Below, in pieces: positions 20,329-29,503 of a stretch of 64,000 nt of DNA. A program made the position numbers and the translations under genes. The stretch's first letter is position 1, and every line of letters begins with the position of its first letter. Location of the stretch: assembly GCA_016710785.1 (NCBI GenBank), contig JADJUE010000001.1, positions 434,001 to 498,000 of the forward strand. Direction: 5' to 3'. The stretch comes from Candidatus Epilinea brevis (GTDB lineage: Bacteria > Chloroflexota > Anaerolineae > Epilineales > Epilineaceae). The notes under the pieces are model-generated. The model searched no databases. It was not told where the DNA came from and worked only from the letters and a program-made list of their open reading frames with translations.

Positions 20329-21674
20329 GTGATGCCGATGGCTCCCCAACAGCTTCGGCGGAGCCACTGGAAGGCGCCGCGAGCCTCCGTGCCTTCCGCC
20401 TGACCTTCGGCCTGCTGGGCTTGATCGGAGCCTTGCGCTTCTTCTGGCGCGGGTGGCTGCGCAGCCTCTACCTCTGGCCTCCCTACCACTTCAGCTATCT
20501 GGGCTTCAGCTGGCTCAAGCCCTGGCCCTGGGAATGGCTGCTGAACCTGCATCTGGTCCTCCTGGCGGCGGCGGCACTGGCCTTGGCCCTGGGACTGCGG
20601 CCGCGACTGTCCGCGGGCCTGTACCTGCTGCTCTTCCTGATGGTCGAGCTGTGGGACAAGGCGGCCTATCTGAACCATTACTATCTGGTCAGCCTGTTGG
20701 CCGGCCTGATGTGGGCCGCCACCCTGCGGCGCCCGCCGCTGTACCGGAGCGATGGCCTGCCGGATTGGCTGCTGACCGCCCTCCGCCTGCAGTTGGCGAT
20801 CGTCTGGACCTTTGCCGGTCTGGCCAAGCTCCAGGGCGATTGGCTGCTCCGGGGGCTGCCGCTGCGCCTCTGGCTGCCCACCCGCGCGGACCTGCCCCTG
20901 ATCGGTGGCCTGCTGACCCTGCCGGCGACAGCCCTGGCGGCCAGCTGGGCGGGGGCGTTCGTGGACCTGGCGGCCGCGCCGGGCCTGCTCTGGCGGCGCA
21001 GCCGCCCGTGGGCCCTGGCCTTGCTCTGGGGCTTCCACATCGCCACGGGACTCCTGTTTCCGCACATCGGGCTCTTCCCCTGGTACATGCTGGCCGGGAC
21101 GACCCTCTTCCTTGCCCCCAACTGGCCACGGGCCGTCGCCGACCTGATCCGCCGCCGCGCCTGGCGCTGCCGCGCGGCGTGGAACGCCGTGCTGGGTCCG
21201 CCGGCACGGCGGCAGGCTCTGGCGCTGCCGGCTTCGCGACTCGGCCGGAGCGCCTTCGCCCTGTACGTCGCCCTGCAGCTGGCCCTGCCCTTGCGCCATT
21301 GGCTGTACCCGGGCGCCGTGGCTTGGACCGAGGAGGGATTCCGCTTCAGCTGGATGGTGCTGCTGGTGGAGCGCAGCGGCTGGCTGCGCTACGAGCTGCG
21401 CGATCCGGCGAACGGGCGGCAGTGGACGGTGGATGCGGCCGAGTTCCTGACACCCTTGCAGCGCCAGCAGGCCGCCACACAGCCGGACATGGTCCTGGAG
21501 GCGGCGCATTGGCTGGCAGAGCGCTACAGGGCCCAGGGAGTTGCGGCCGCGGAGGTGCGGGCCGACGCCTGGGTGTCGCTGAACGGAGGTCCGGCGCGGC
21601 AGCTGATCGACCCGTCGGTGGACCTTGCGTCCCGGCGACGCAGTCTGCGTGCGGCGGACTGGGTGCTACGCTGA
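20325..21674 (+). CDS. HTTM-domain membrane protein (vitamin K-dependent carboxylase-like)
   Basis: The protein has 449 residues from GTG 20325. It starts with a short acidic stretch and then multiple hydrophobic helices: RLTFGLLGLIGALRFFW, FSYLGFSWLKPW, LNLHLVLLAAAALALALG, and later FHIATGLLFPHIGLFPWYM. This order and the phrases YHFSYLGFSWL and HIGLFPW are those of HTTM proteins related to gamma-glutamyl carboxylase. The C-terminal 130 residues are soluble. Real carboxylase activity in bacteria is mostly unproven. It overlaps the upstream repeat and is probably in the same transcript as the glycosyltransferase. Confidence 0.85.
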   Translation: MSDADGSPTASAEPLEGAASLRAFRLTFGLLGLIGALRFFWRGWLRSLYLWPPYHFSYLGFSWLKPWPWEWLLNLHLVLLAAAALALALGLRPRLSAGLYLLLFLMVELWDKAAYLNHYYLVSLLAGLMWAATLRRPPLYRSDGLPDWLLTALRLQLAIVWTFAGLAKLQGDWLLRGLPLRLWLPTRADLPLIGGLLTLPATALAASWAGAFVDLAAAPGLLWRRSRPWALALLWGFHIATGLLFPHIGLFPWYMLAGTTLFLAPNWPRAVADLIRRRAWRCRAAWNAVLGPPARRQALALPASRLGRSAFALYVALQLALPLRHWLYPGAVAWTEEGFRFSWMVLLVERSGWLRYELRDPANGRQWTVDAAEFLTPLQRQQAATQPDMVLEAAHWLAERYRAQGVAAAEVRADAWVSLNGGPARQLIDPSVDLASRRRSLRAADWVLR

Positions 21675-21889
21675 ACCGTACTGCCCAACCGCTGGTGACA
21701 GCATGGGGTTCAACCCGGTTGCGGACTGGCGCCAACCGCTCCGGGCAGCCGCGGCCAACCCGGGGTCTGGATCGGGATCCGGGCAATCGCTATGCTGGTG
21801 CGGCAGGGCGGCGTCGCGCCGCTCAGTGGTACCGGTGGTCACACCGCCCAGCTGTACCAGTCACCGGCAAGAATGAGGAGACTTGATCC

Positions 21890-23128
21890 ATGCGAAGCCC
21901 CATCCGCTGCACCCTGAGCCTGATCCTGATGCTGGCCGCCACGGCCTGCCGCCCGGCGGCCGAGCCCCAGGGCGAGCCTGCGGCGCCGGCCCCTGACAGC
22001 GCCGGCTCGCCCCCCGCCGCCGGCGGCATCAGCGCGCCGGCCGATGACCCGCGGGCTGAAGCCTTGCGAACCTACGCCGACCTCGTCCACGTCAGCTACG
22101 CCGCCAGCGCCGCGGAGGCCCGCGCCCTGACGGCGGCCATCGAGGCCCTGTTGGCGACACCCACCGAGTCCACCCTGGCCGAGGCACGCAAGGCCTGGGC
22201 CAACGGGCACAGCAGCTACAGCCTGACCGAGGTCTTCCGCTTCTACGGCGGACCCATCGATGCCCCCGGCTCGGGGCCTGAGGGGCGCATCAACGCCTGG
22301 CCCCTGGATGAGGCTTACCTGGACGCCGTGGAAGGCCAGCCCGAAGCGGGCCTGGTGAACGCCACCGCCGCGCATCCGCAGCTGACGACCGAGCTGCTGC
22401 TCAGCCTCAACGAGCAAGGCGGCGAGACCCACATCAGCACCGGTTGGCATGCGATCGAGTTCCTGCTCTGGGGCCAGGACCTGAGCCCGGAAGGACCGGG
22501 CGCAAGGCCGGTGACGGACTTCCAGCCCGGCGCGGGGCCGAACGTCGAACGCCGCCGCGCGTTGCTGCGCCTGCTGGCGGCACAGTTGGAAGCCGATCTG
22601 CAGCAGCTGGTCGCCGCCTGGGACCCCGCGGCCGACGGCAACTACCGGGCCGAGTTCCTGGCCTTGCCGCCGCAGGAGGCCCTGGGCAAGGTGTTGACCG
22701 GCATGGGCAGCCTCTCCGGCGCCGAGCTGATGGGTGAGCGGATGACGGTTCCCTTCGCGACGCAGGACCAGGAGGAGGAGGTGAACTGCTTCTCGGACAC
22801 CAGCCTCGCCGCCTTCCTGGCAGACCAGGACGGCATCGGCAATGTGTGGCGCGGCGCCTATGGTCCGGAGGATGTGGGCCCGGGCGTGGGAGCATTGCTG
22901 GAAGCCGCCGGCCGGCAGGACCTGGCCACCGAACTGGACCAGGCGCTGCTCGCCGCGCGCGAGGCCATCGCGGCCATCCCGGCGCCCTTTGACCAAGCCA
23001 TCCTGGGCATACCCGGCAGCCGGGGGCCCAAGTCCGTCGAAGCGGCCCTGTTGGCCCTGGAGCGCCAGACCGAGCTGCTGGGCGAGGCGGCGACGGCCCT
23101 GGGCGTCCAGGTGCAGCCGGCGGAGTAG
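21890..23128 (+). CDS. Imelysin-family lipoprotein (M75-like, iron-linked)
   Basis: The protein has 412 residues. The start has a ribosome site (GAGGAG) and a lipoprotein signal ending in LAATAC. The imelysin signature G-x-H-x-x-E is intact as GWHAIE (Gly185, His187, Glu190), followed by FLLWGQD. Imelysins are periplasmic or surface proteins associated with iron uptake; protease activity is doubtful. Three bases separate the stop from the TTG start of the di-haem gene, and a second imelysin gene follows, a known three-gene arrangement. The 215 bases upstream hold no gene. Confidence 0.92.
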   Translation: MRSPIRCTLSLILMLAATACRPAAEPQGEPAAPAPDSAGSPPAAGGISAPADDPRAEALRTYADLVHVSYAASAAEARALTAAIEALLATPTESTLAEARKAWANGHSSYSLTEVFRFYGGPIDAPGSGPEGRINAWPLDEAYLDAVEGQPEAGLVNATAAHPQLTTELLLSLNEQGGETHISTGWHAIEFLLWGQDLSPEGPGARPVTDFQPGAGPNVERRRALLRLLAAQLEADLQQLVAAWDPAADGNYRAEFLALPPQEALGKVLTGMGSLSGAELMGERMTVPFATQDQEEEVNCFSDTSLAAFLADQDGIGNVWRGAYGPEDVGPGVGALLEAAGRQDLATELDQALLAAREAIAAIPAPFDQAILGIPGSRGPKSVEAALLALERQTELLGEAATALGVQVQPAE

Positions 23129-23131
23129 CCC

Positions 23132-24667
23132 TTGCCTCCCCACCTGCACCCCAGGGCGGCCGCGGTGCTGCTGCTGGCCGCCCTGAGCCTGGCCGGGCAA
23201 TCCTGCGGCGGTAGCCCACCCGCGATCCGCCCGTCGCCTGGCGCGGCCGCTCCGGCGGCGCCAGCCGCGCCGGCCGGAACGCTCCCCGGGCCACCGGCCG
23301 GTGCGCCGACCGACGCGCGGATCGCCGCGGCGACGCGCCAAGCGGCCACGGCCGCGGCGCCGCCTACGGCCATGGACCCCCGCGCGTTGCTGGGCGGCGA
23401 CACGGCAGTGGCCGCGCGCGGACGGGACGCCTTCGGGCTGCCGGCGGCCAACCTGCCGGCGGCCGCCCGCCGGGACTTCACCCTGGGCAAGAGCTTCTTC
23501 AACGTCAACTGGGTGACCGCGCCGGCCTCGACCGCGGGCCGCGACGGCCTGGGGCCTACCTTCAACGCCCAGGCCTGCGCCTCCTGCCATGTCAAGGACG
23601 GCCGCGCCGCGCCGCCCGACGTCGACCATCCCCTGCGCCCGGGCCTGCTGCTGCGCCTGAGCGTGCCGCAGGCCGCCGGCGACGGGATTCCTGGCCCTGC
23701 CGTGGCCTACGGCAGACAGCTGCAGGACCGGGCCAACCTGGGCATTCCCACGGAAGGCCGACTGGTCATCGCGGCTACGGAGCGGCCGGGTCACTATGCC
23801 GACGGGGACGACTACACCTTGCTGGCACCCCGTTACACCGTGGCCGATCCGGCCTTCGGACCCTTCGGGACGGGCACGCTGACCAGCCCGCGCATCGCCC
23901 CGACGCTCATCGGGTTGGGGCTGCTGGAGGCGGTGGACGCGGCGACCCTGTTGACGGCGGCGGATCCGGACGACGCGGACGGGGACGGGATCAGCGGCAG
24001 GGCGGCGACCCTTGAAGCGGGCAGCCTGGGGCGGTTCGGGTGGAAGGCGACGCAGCCGACGGTGCGGGAGCAGGTGGCCCTGGCCTTCCTCGAGGACATC
24101 GGAATCACGTCGGCGCTGCATGGGGAGCAGAACTGCCCGCCGGGCCAGCGGGCCTGCGCCGAGGCGCCCGAGGGCGGTCGGCCAGAGTTGGATGCGGTCA
24201 AGCTGGACCGCGTGACCTTCTACTGCCAGACTCTCGCCGTTCCGGCGCGCCGGAGCCTCGACGACCCGCAGACGACGCGGGGCGAGACGCGCTTCGCCGA
24301 CCTGGGCTGCACCACCTGCCATCGGCCGGAGCTGCGCACCGGGAGCGGCCATCCGATCGCGGCGCTGCGGGAGCAGACCATCCACCCCTACACCGACCTG
24401 CTGCTGCATGACATGGGACCCGATCTGGCGGACGGCCGCCCGGATGGCGCGGCATCCGGCAGCGAATGGCGCACGCCGCCGCTTTGGGGCATCGGCCTGC
24501 AGGAGACGGTCAACGGCCATACCCGCCTGCTCCACGACGGGCGGGCCAGGGACATGGCCGAGGCCATCCTCTGGCACGGCGGCGAAGCGGAGGCGGCCCG
24601 CGAGGGCTTTCGGCAGCTGGACCGGACGGAGCGTGCAGCCTTGCTGGCGTTTCTGGAATCGCTTTGA
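23132..24667 (+). CDS. Di-haem oxidoreductase, cytochrome c peroxidase-like (DUF1111)
   Basis: The protein has 511 residues from TTG 23132, with a lipoprotein-like signal (LAALSLAGQSC). It carries two c-type haem sites, CASCH at residues 149-153 and CTTCH at 393-397, in the order typical of the family once called thiol oxidoreductase. The motif ADRDGDGISGR-like DADGDGISGR may bind calcium. Related proteins sit between imelysin genes and are thought to handle electrons for iron uptake or peroxide removal outside the membrane. It is translated directly after the first imelysin. Confidence 0.92.
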   Translation: MPPHLHPRAAAVLLLAALSLAGQSCGGSPPAIRPSPGAAAPAAPAAPAGTLPGPPAGAPTDARIAAATRQAATAAAPPTAMDPRALLGGDTAVAARGRDAFGLPAANLPAAARRDFTLGKSFFNVNWVTAPASTAGRDGLGPTFNAQACASCHVKDGRAAPPDVDHPLRPGLLLRLSVPQAAGDGIPGPAVAYGRQLQDRANLGIPTEGRLVIAATERPGHYADGDDYTLLAPRYTVADPAFGPFGTGTLTSPRIAPTLIGLGLLEAVDAATLLTAADPDDADGDGISGRAATLEAGSLGRFGWKATQPTVREQVALAFLEDIGITSALHGEQNCPPGQRACAEAPEGGRPELDAVKLDRVTFYCQTLAVPARRSLDDPQTTRGETRFADLGCTTCHRPELRTGSGHPIAALREQTIHPYTDLLLHDMGPDLADGRPDGAASGSEWRTPPLWGIGLQETVNGHTRLLHDGRARDMAEAILWHGGEAEAAREGFRQLDRTERAALLAFLESL

Positions 24668-24684
24668 GAGCGGGAGAGCGCGAG

Positions 24685-25983
24685 ATGACCTTCTACAAGA
24701 GATGGCGACTGGGCGTCGGGCTGCTGGCGGCGCTGATGGTGGCCGGCGGCTGCGGGACGCGAACCCCGGGCTCGCCGGACGCCGCTGCCGGCGCCGACAG
24801 CAAGGCGGCAGAGAGCGAAGCGAGCGCCTTGACCGCGACGGACACAGTCGCCACGCGACCCGGCGATGCACGCGCCTTGGGCGGGCTGGCCATCGTCCTG
24901 GATCTGCAATGGCAGAGCCTGGGGCGCCAGACACAGGCTCTGGGCAAGGGTCTGGCCGCGCTGTGCGCGTCGCCGTCGGCGGGCCGGCTGGACGACGCGC
25001 GGCGGGAATGGCAGCTGACCCGCCGCGCCTGGATGGAAGCTCAGCTCCATGAGATCGGTCCGATGCCCCGACAGCGGCTGAAAGCGCAAATGGGATGGTG
25101 GCCGGCCAACCCCGAGCGGATCGAAGCCCTGATCAATGGGGACCAGCCGCTCACACCGGCGTTCGTGGCCGGGCAGGGTTCGACGGTCAAGGGCCTGTAT
25201 ACCCTGGAGCACCTGCTCTGGCCAGCCGACGGCGACGACGCGGCGCTGCTCCAGGGTCTGGATGCCTCGGTCGCCAAGGCGGCGGGCCGCCGCTGCCTCT
25301 ACGGCGCCACGGTGAGCGAAGCGATGGCCCTGTCGTGGACGCAGGCCAACGCCGTCTGGACCGGTCCGCGGGCCGCGGAGGCGCCCGATCTCGCGGCTAC
25401 GGCGCCTTCGCCTTTGGCCTCGCCAGCTTCGGCCTCGCCGGCTTCGGCTTCCGGATCGTTCACCCCACCGCTGCAGCACTTCGCCAGCTCGCAAGCGGCC
25501 ATCAACGCCCTGGTCAACCGCATGGTGTTCGTCGTCCAGGAGCTGGACGGGATGCTGGCCAAGCCGCTGGGGCGTCGCACGGGCGGCACCCCGCAGCCGG
25601 AGGCAGCTCAGGGAACCAGCAGCCAGAGCACGGTGGCCACGATCGCCGACGGGCTCTGCGGCATCAAGGCGGTGTGGATCGGCGACCGCTCCGCCCATTG
25701 CACAGAACCCGATACTGCTGACCACGACACCCCCTTCCCCGCCCTGGGCGATCTGGTGCGCGCCCGCAGCCCGGAGACGGCCGACCATATCGACGGGACC
25801 CTCGCCGCGGCCATCGTAGCGGTGCAAGCCATCCCCGAGCCCTTCACCCGGACCTTGGCCGACGACCCCGCCCGGCTGGACGCGGCCTTCCAGGCGCTGA
25901 AGGCCCTGGAGCGCTCCATGGCCACCGAGTTGGTGGGGGCCTTGGGCATCAACCTGACCTTCAACGCCAACGACGGGGATTGA
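24685..25983 (+). CDS. Second imelysin-family lipoprotein
   Basis: The protein has 432 residues from ATG 24685 (MTFYKRWRLGVG), with a lipoprotein signal ending AGGC. It has the GLYTLEHLLW variant of the imelysin motif, which resembles the GLPALEYLL form of another imelysin clade, so it is diverged from the first copy rather than a recent duplicate. A Pro/Ala/Ser repeat (SPASASPASAS) splits the two helical bundles. It closes the imelysin/di-haem/imelysin unit. Iron binding is likely but not proven. Confidence 0.88.
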   Translation: MTFYKRWRLGVGLLAALMVAGGCGTRTPGSPDAAAGADSKAAESEASALTATDTVATRPGDARALGGLAIVLDLQWQSLGRQTQALGKGLAALCASPSAGRLDDARREWQLTRRAWMEAQLHEIGPMPRQRLKAQMGWWPANPERIEALINGDQPLTPAFVAGQGSTVKGLYTLEHLLWPADGDDAALLQGLDASVAKAAGRRCLYGATVSEAMALSWTQANAVWTGPRAAEAPDLAATAPSPLASPASASPASASGSFTPPLQHFASSQAAINALVNRMVFVVQELDGMLAKPLGRRTGGTPQPEAAQGTSSQSTVATIADGLCGIKAVWIGDRSAHCTEPDTADHDTPFPALGDLVRARSPETADHIDGTLAAAIVAVQAIPEPFTRTLADDPARLDAAFQALKALERSMATELVGALGINLTFNANDGD

Positions 25984-26037
25984 CCGCAACCTACGGTTCA
26001 CCGTTGCCGCTCCTCGCCCCCCGACAGGATCCTGCCA

Positions 26038-26948
26038 TGCACCGCCCTCACCGTATGTTCCGCACGGGACCCTCGATCACCGGGCCTGGGCTCACCGGGC
26101 CTGGACTCACCGGGCCTGGGATCACCGGGCCTGGACTCACCGGGCATTTGCTCGCCGGCCCCCTCATCGCCTTGTTTCTGCTCAGCGCCCTGGTCGGCTG
26201 CGGCCAGGGCAAGAGCCCAGACCCATCCCGCGCCCCCGCCGCAGGGGGCTCCAATGCCGCTGATGGCGGCGCCGCCGACCCGGCACCGGCGGCGCCCATC
26301 GCAGCCGGGGAAGCCATGACCGCGGCCTTCGACGGGGAGGCCGCGGGTCAGGCTCCGCGCGACTTCGCGCCCCTGGTCGGCAGCTGGCTGATCGGCGAGG
26401 GCGAGGACGGTGCCGGGCTGATCTACAACGGCGGCGCCGGCGAACCGGCCCCCGCCACCGACCTGAACACGTTGGCAACAGCCCTCTTCGGCGCCGACGG
26501 CAGCCTGTTGACCGCGGCGATCACAGCCACGCCCCTGTACGCCTTCTGCGCCTACCGACCCTTGGACCAGATGGCCGGCGGGCGGGTGGCGGTGCGCTTT
26601 CGGCCCGACGGCAGCGGCGACCAGGCCGCCGGCATCGTCTTCGGCCTGCGGGCCAACGGCGATTACCTGGTCGCCCGCGCCAACGGGCCGGAGGGCAACC
26701 TCGTGCTGTTGAGCGTGGCCGGCGGACGGCGCAACCTGATGGCCAAGCAGACGGACGTGACCGTGGCCGCCGGCGCCTGGCATGACCTGCGCCTGACGGT
26801 GAGCGGCACGCAGGTGACGGCCCAGGTGGATGACCAGCCGACCCTGACGGCCACCCTGCCGACCGCCCCGGCCGGCCGCGTGGGCCTATGGAGCGTCAGC
26901 GATCGGGCAGTGGCGTTCGACGGGTTCACGGTTGAGGGGGGGCGGTGA
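26038..26948 (+). CDS. Lipoprotein with concanavalin/LamG-like fold and a repetitive leader
   Basis: The protein has 303 residues. The signal region (IALFLLSALVGC) is normal but is preceded by about 45 residues holding five ITGPG/LTGPG units encoded by 15-bp tandem repeats. The mature part, from about residue 95, has beta-rich phrases (VAVRFRPDGSGDQAAGIVFG, YLVARANG, GRVGLWSVSDRAVAFDGFTV) typical of the jelly-roll domain found in glycan-binding or glycosidase-associated proteins. No catalytic residues are evident. Its stop overlaps the next start by GTGA at 26945. Confidence 0.78.
26075..26149 (+). repeat. Five 15-bp tandem repeats coding (I/L)TGPG
   Basis: Units of 15 bases based on NNTCACCGGGCCTGG lie at 26075, 26090, 26105, 26120 and, with changes at its 3' end, 26135. 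They code five-residue steps, so copy-number change keeps the frame. They lie before the lipoprotein signal. Confidence 0.88.
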
Positions 26949-28099
26949 AGAGGGTGGCGTTGGGGGTGGGGGTGGGGGTGGGGGTAGAGGTAGGGGTGGG
27001 GATTGATCTGGGTCGAATCGGATCAACAGGACCCATTGGACCCATTGGACCTATGGGACCTATGGGACCTACGGACCCCTGGGGGCCAGACCGTCCCATT
27101 GGCCTACTGCGACCCATCGGCGTCATCGCCGCCGCCCTCGGCGGCTTCCTCCTTGTCGCTTGCAGCCCTTTCGGCCCCCGCCCCACCGCGGCCCCGCCCC
27201 GCTTCCAGGACCTGGAGCCCGGCATCGCCCTGCAGCCGGAGCCGGAGCCCTACGCGGTCACGCGGGTGGTGGACGGGGACACGCTCAAGCTCCGGCGGCA
27301 GGGGCGGGAGGTCACGGTGCGGCTCATGGGCATCAACAGCCCGGAGAGCGTGGATCCGCGGCGGCCGGTGCAATGCTTCGGGCGCGAGGCCTCGGCGCGG
27401 ATGCATCTGCTGGCGGACGGCCAGAAGCTGTACTTCGCCTTCGACCCCGAACAGGAGCATATGGACCCGAACGGGCGGCTGCTGGGTTACCTGTGGCGCG
27501 AGGACGGGCTCTTCGTCAACCTGGAGATGGTCCGCGGCGGCTATGCCAACGAGTTCACCTACGACGACCCCTACACGTTTCGCGCCCTGTTCCGGCAGAC
27601 GGCCCGCCAGGCGGAGCAGGCCGGAAACGGGCTGTGGGCCCCCGACACCTGCGCCGGAGACTTCGCGGCCCCCGCGGCCGACTTCGGCGATCGCGTGGAG
27701 CGGGCCACCCCGGCGGCGCCGGTGCCACCGTCCACGGCGGCGCCCGGCACCTCAGCGCCCGGACCCGCTCCGCGCCTGGGCGAGATCGCCTTCGACGGGC
27801 AGGACCCGCGGGAGCCGGATGAGTATGTGGAGATCGTCAACCCAGGTCCGCCCTTCGACCTGGACGGCTGGCGGTTGAGCGACGCCGACGGGCATGTCTT
27901 CGACTTCCCCCGCCTGGTCCTGGCCCAGGGCGGCAGTTGCCGGGTGTACACCAACCTGGCCCTGGCCGAGCATTGCGGCCTGTCCTTCAACAGCCGCGAG
28001 GCCATCTGGGGCAACGGCGGCGACGTGGCCAGCCTGCAGGACCCCGGTGGCCGCGTGGTGGATGAGCGCTGCTGGGGCAAGCGCTGCCCGCCGCCGTGA
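26945..28099 (+). CDS. Lipoprotein thermonuclease (SNase-like) with lamin-tail domain and collagen-like leader
   Basis: The protein has 384 residues from GTG 26945, overlapping the previous stop. The first 50 residues are (Gly-Val) repeats and then collagen-like GPI/GPM triplets. The lipoprotein signal follows (VIAAALGGFLLVAC). Next comes a staphylococcal-nuclease fold, with VVDGDTLKL, VRLMGINSPES, and DPNGRLLGYLW holding the metal ligands and catalytic Arg/Glu expected for the family. The last 110 residues form a lamin-tail domain (EIAFDGQDPREPDEYVEIVN, GWRLSDADGHVFDFP), often attached to surface nucleases. It would degrade DNA or RNA outside the cell. Confidence 0.88.
   Translation: MKRVALGVGVGVGVEVGVGIDLGRIGSTGPIGPIGPMGPMGPTDPWGPDRPIGLLRPIGVIAAALGGFLLVACSPFGPRPTAAPPRFQDLEPGIALQPEPEPYAVTRVVDGDTLKLRRQGREVTVRLMGINSPESVDPRRPVQCFGREASARMHLLADGQKLYFAFDPEQEHMDPNGRLLGYLWREDGLFVNLEMVRGGYANEFTYDDPYTFRALFRQTARQAEQAGNGLWAPDTCAGDFAAPAADFGDRVERATPAAPVPPSTAAPGTSAPGPAPRLGEIAFDGQDPREPDEYVEIVNPGPPFDLDGWRLSDADGHVFDFPRLVLAQGGSCRVYTNLALAEHCGLSFNSREAIWGNGGDVASLQDPGGRVVDERCWGKRCPPP
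26955..27073 (+). repeat. G-rich hexamer and 9-bp repeats in the nuclease leader
   Basis: Runs of GGGGGT between about 26960 and 26999 code Gly-Val steps and could form a G-quadruplex. Five 9-bp units (GGACCCATT, GGACCTATG and variants) at 27029-27073 code Gly-Pro-X triplets. Confidence 0.8.
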
Positions 28100-29289
28100 G
28101 CACCGAAGACGACGGCCGGAGACAGGGCGGCGCCCCGCTGGGCGCCGCGATCAACGCCGCCCTCCTCTCCCCCACCGGCGACTACCGTGCGGCGGGGATG
28201 CACCGCTACCTCAGCGGCCTGTTGAGCGCCCTGGCCGCGCGCGCCGATCTGGCGCTCGACGTCTGGGCGCCGGGCGGTCAAGCGGCGGCGGCTGTCGTCG
28301 CGGGCGCCGAACGCATCCGTTGGCATGCCGCCCCGCCGGCCGCCGGCCGTCCACTGGGGCGCATCGCCTGGGAGCAGACGCGCCTGGCGGCCGAGCTGCG
28401 GCGCGGCCCCTGGCTTGCCTTCCATGGACCGGCGCATGCCATGCCGGTTCTCTGCCCCCGCCCGGCGGTGGTGACCGCGCATGACCTGTCCTTCGTCCGC
28501 ATGCCCGAGGTCTTCCCCCGGGCCCAGGGCTGGTACCTGCGCGCGGCCATGCGCCACGCGGCGCGGCGCGCGCGGGTCATCATCGCCGTGTCGGCCTTCA
28601 CCAGGGCGGAGCTGCTGGCCGTCTACGGTTTGCCTGAGTCTCGCATCCACGTGGTCCACAATGGCGTGGACCCGGCCTGCCGCCCGCTGCCGCCGGCCGC
28701 GGTCGCCGCCTGGCGCGACGCGGCTGGGCTGCCGGAGCGCTATGTGTTGGCGGTGGGCACCTTGCAGCCGCGCAAGAACCTGCGGATCCTGCTGGAAGCC
28801 TGGCCCCATCTGGTGGCGCGCTTGCCGGACGCGCCGCCCCTGGTCATCGCCGGCGCACCGGGCTGGGGGGATACGGACCTGGGCGGCCTGGCGGCGCGCC
28901 TCGGCATCGCCGACCGGGTCCGCTTCCCCGGCTTCATCCCTCAGGAAGACCTGCCCCTGCTCTACAACGGCGCCCAGGCTCTGGCCCTCCCTTCGCGCTA
29001 TGAGGGCTTCGGGCTACCGGTGGCGGAGGCGATGGCCTGCGGCTGCCCCGCGGTGGTGGCCACGGGCTCCAGCCTGACCGAGGTGGCCGGCGACGCCGCC
29101 CTGCATGCGCCCCCCGACGCCGCCGAGGCCTGGGCCGAGGCCCTGGCGCGGCTGCTGACGGATCCGGCGCTGGCGGCAGGACTGCGGCGGCGGGGGCTGG
29201 CACGGGCGGCGGACCTGACCTGGGAACGGGCGGCGACGGGAACGGCGGCAGCGTACCGATCAGCCGCTGGGGGCAGCTTGTCGGCATAG
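28096..29289 (+). CDS. GT4-family glycosyltransferase
   Basis: The protein has 397 residues from GTG 28096, overlapping the nuclease stop (GTGA). It has the GT-B fold: an acceptor-side N-terminal half (LSPTGDYRAAGMHRYLSGLL, VVTAHDLSFVRMPEVF), IHVVHNGVDP at the domain junction, VLAVGTLQPRKNLRILLEAW, and the donor-side motif PSRYEGFGLPVAEAMACGCP with the nucleotide-binding Glu pair. Members build exopolysaccharide or lipopolysaccharide. It is followed by a polyprenyl phosphate sugar transferase gene, so a surface glycan role is likely. Confidence 0.92.
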   Translation: MSTEDDGRRQGGAPLGAAINAALLSPTGDYRAAGMHRYLSGLLSALAARADLALDVWAPGGQAAAAVVAGAERIRWHAAPPAAGRPLGRIAWEQTRLAAELRRGPWLAFHGPAHAMPVLCPRPAVVTAHDLSFVRMPEVFPRAQGWYLRAAMRHAARRARVIIAVSAFTRAELLAVYGLPESRIHVVHNGVDPACRPLPPAAVAAWRDAAGLPERYVLAVGTLQPRKNLRILLEAWPHLVARLPDAPPLVIAGAPGWGDTDLGGLAARLGIADRVRFPGFIPQEDLPLLYNGAQALALPSRYEGFGLPVAEAMACGCPAVVATGSSLTEVAGDAALHAPPDAAEAWAEALARLLTDPALAAGLRRRGLARAADLTWERAATGTAAAYRSAAGGSLSA

Positions 29290-29359
29290 AGGCCGCATGC
29301 CCTGGCTCGATGCTGACAAGCTGCCTGGCTGCCCCCTTGCGCCCCCTCCGCCGCCGCGC

Positions 29360-29365
29360 TATCAT
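29360..29365 (+). promoter_or_regulatory. TATCAT -10-like element
   Basis: TATCAT, 139 bases before the sugar transferase start, matches the -10 element found upstream of other genes in the window. It lacks the TG extension, so support is weaker. Confidence 0.35.
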
Positions 29366-29503
29366 CCCCGGCCGCTCGCCGGAGCGCGCCCGTATCGGGG
29401 CGTTCCGCCGCGACCGGGACCGGTGCCGCAGCCTCGAGAGGCCAATGGGTCCCTCCACCGGAACATGGGGGCCGGTCCATGCGAGCCGGGAGTCTGTAGC
29501 CTT

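Noticed and set aside
21839..24934. A 1031-codon open frame on the minus strand across the imelysin triad
   Set aside because: It is antisense to three genes with clear motifs; long open antisense frames are expected at this GC content and the translation is Arg/Gly/Pro-rich with no domain.
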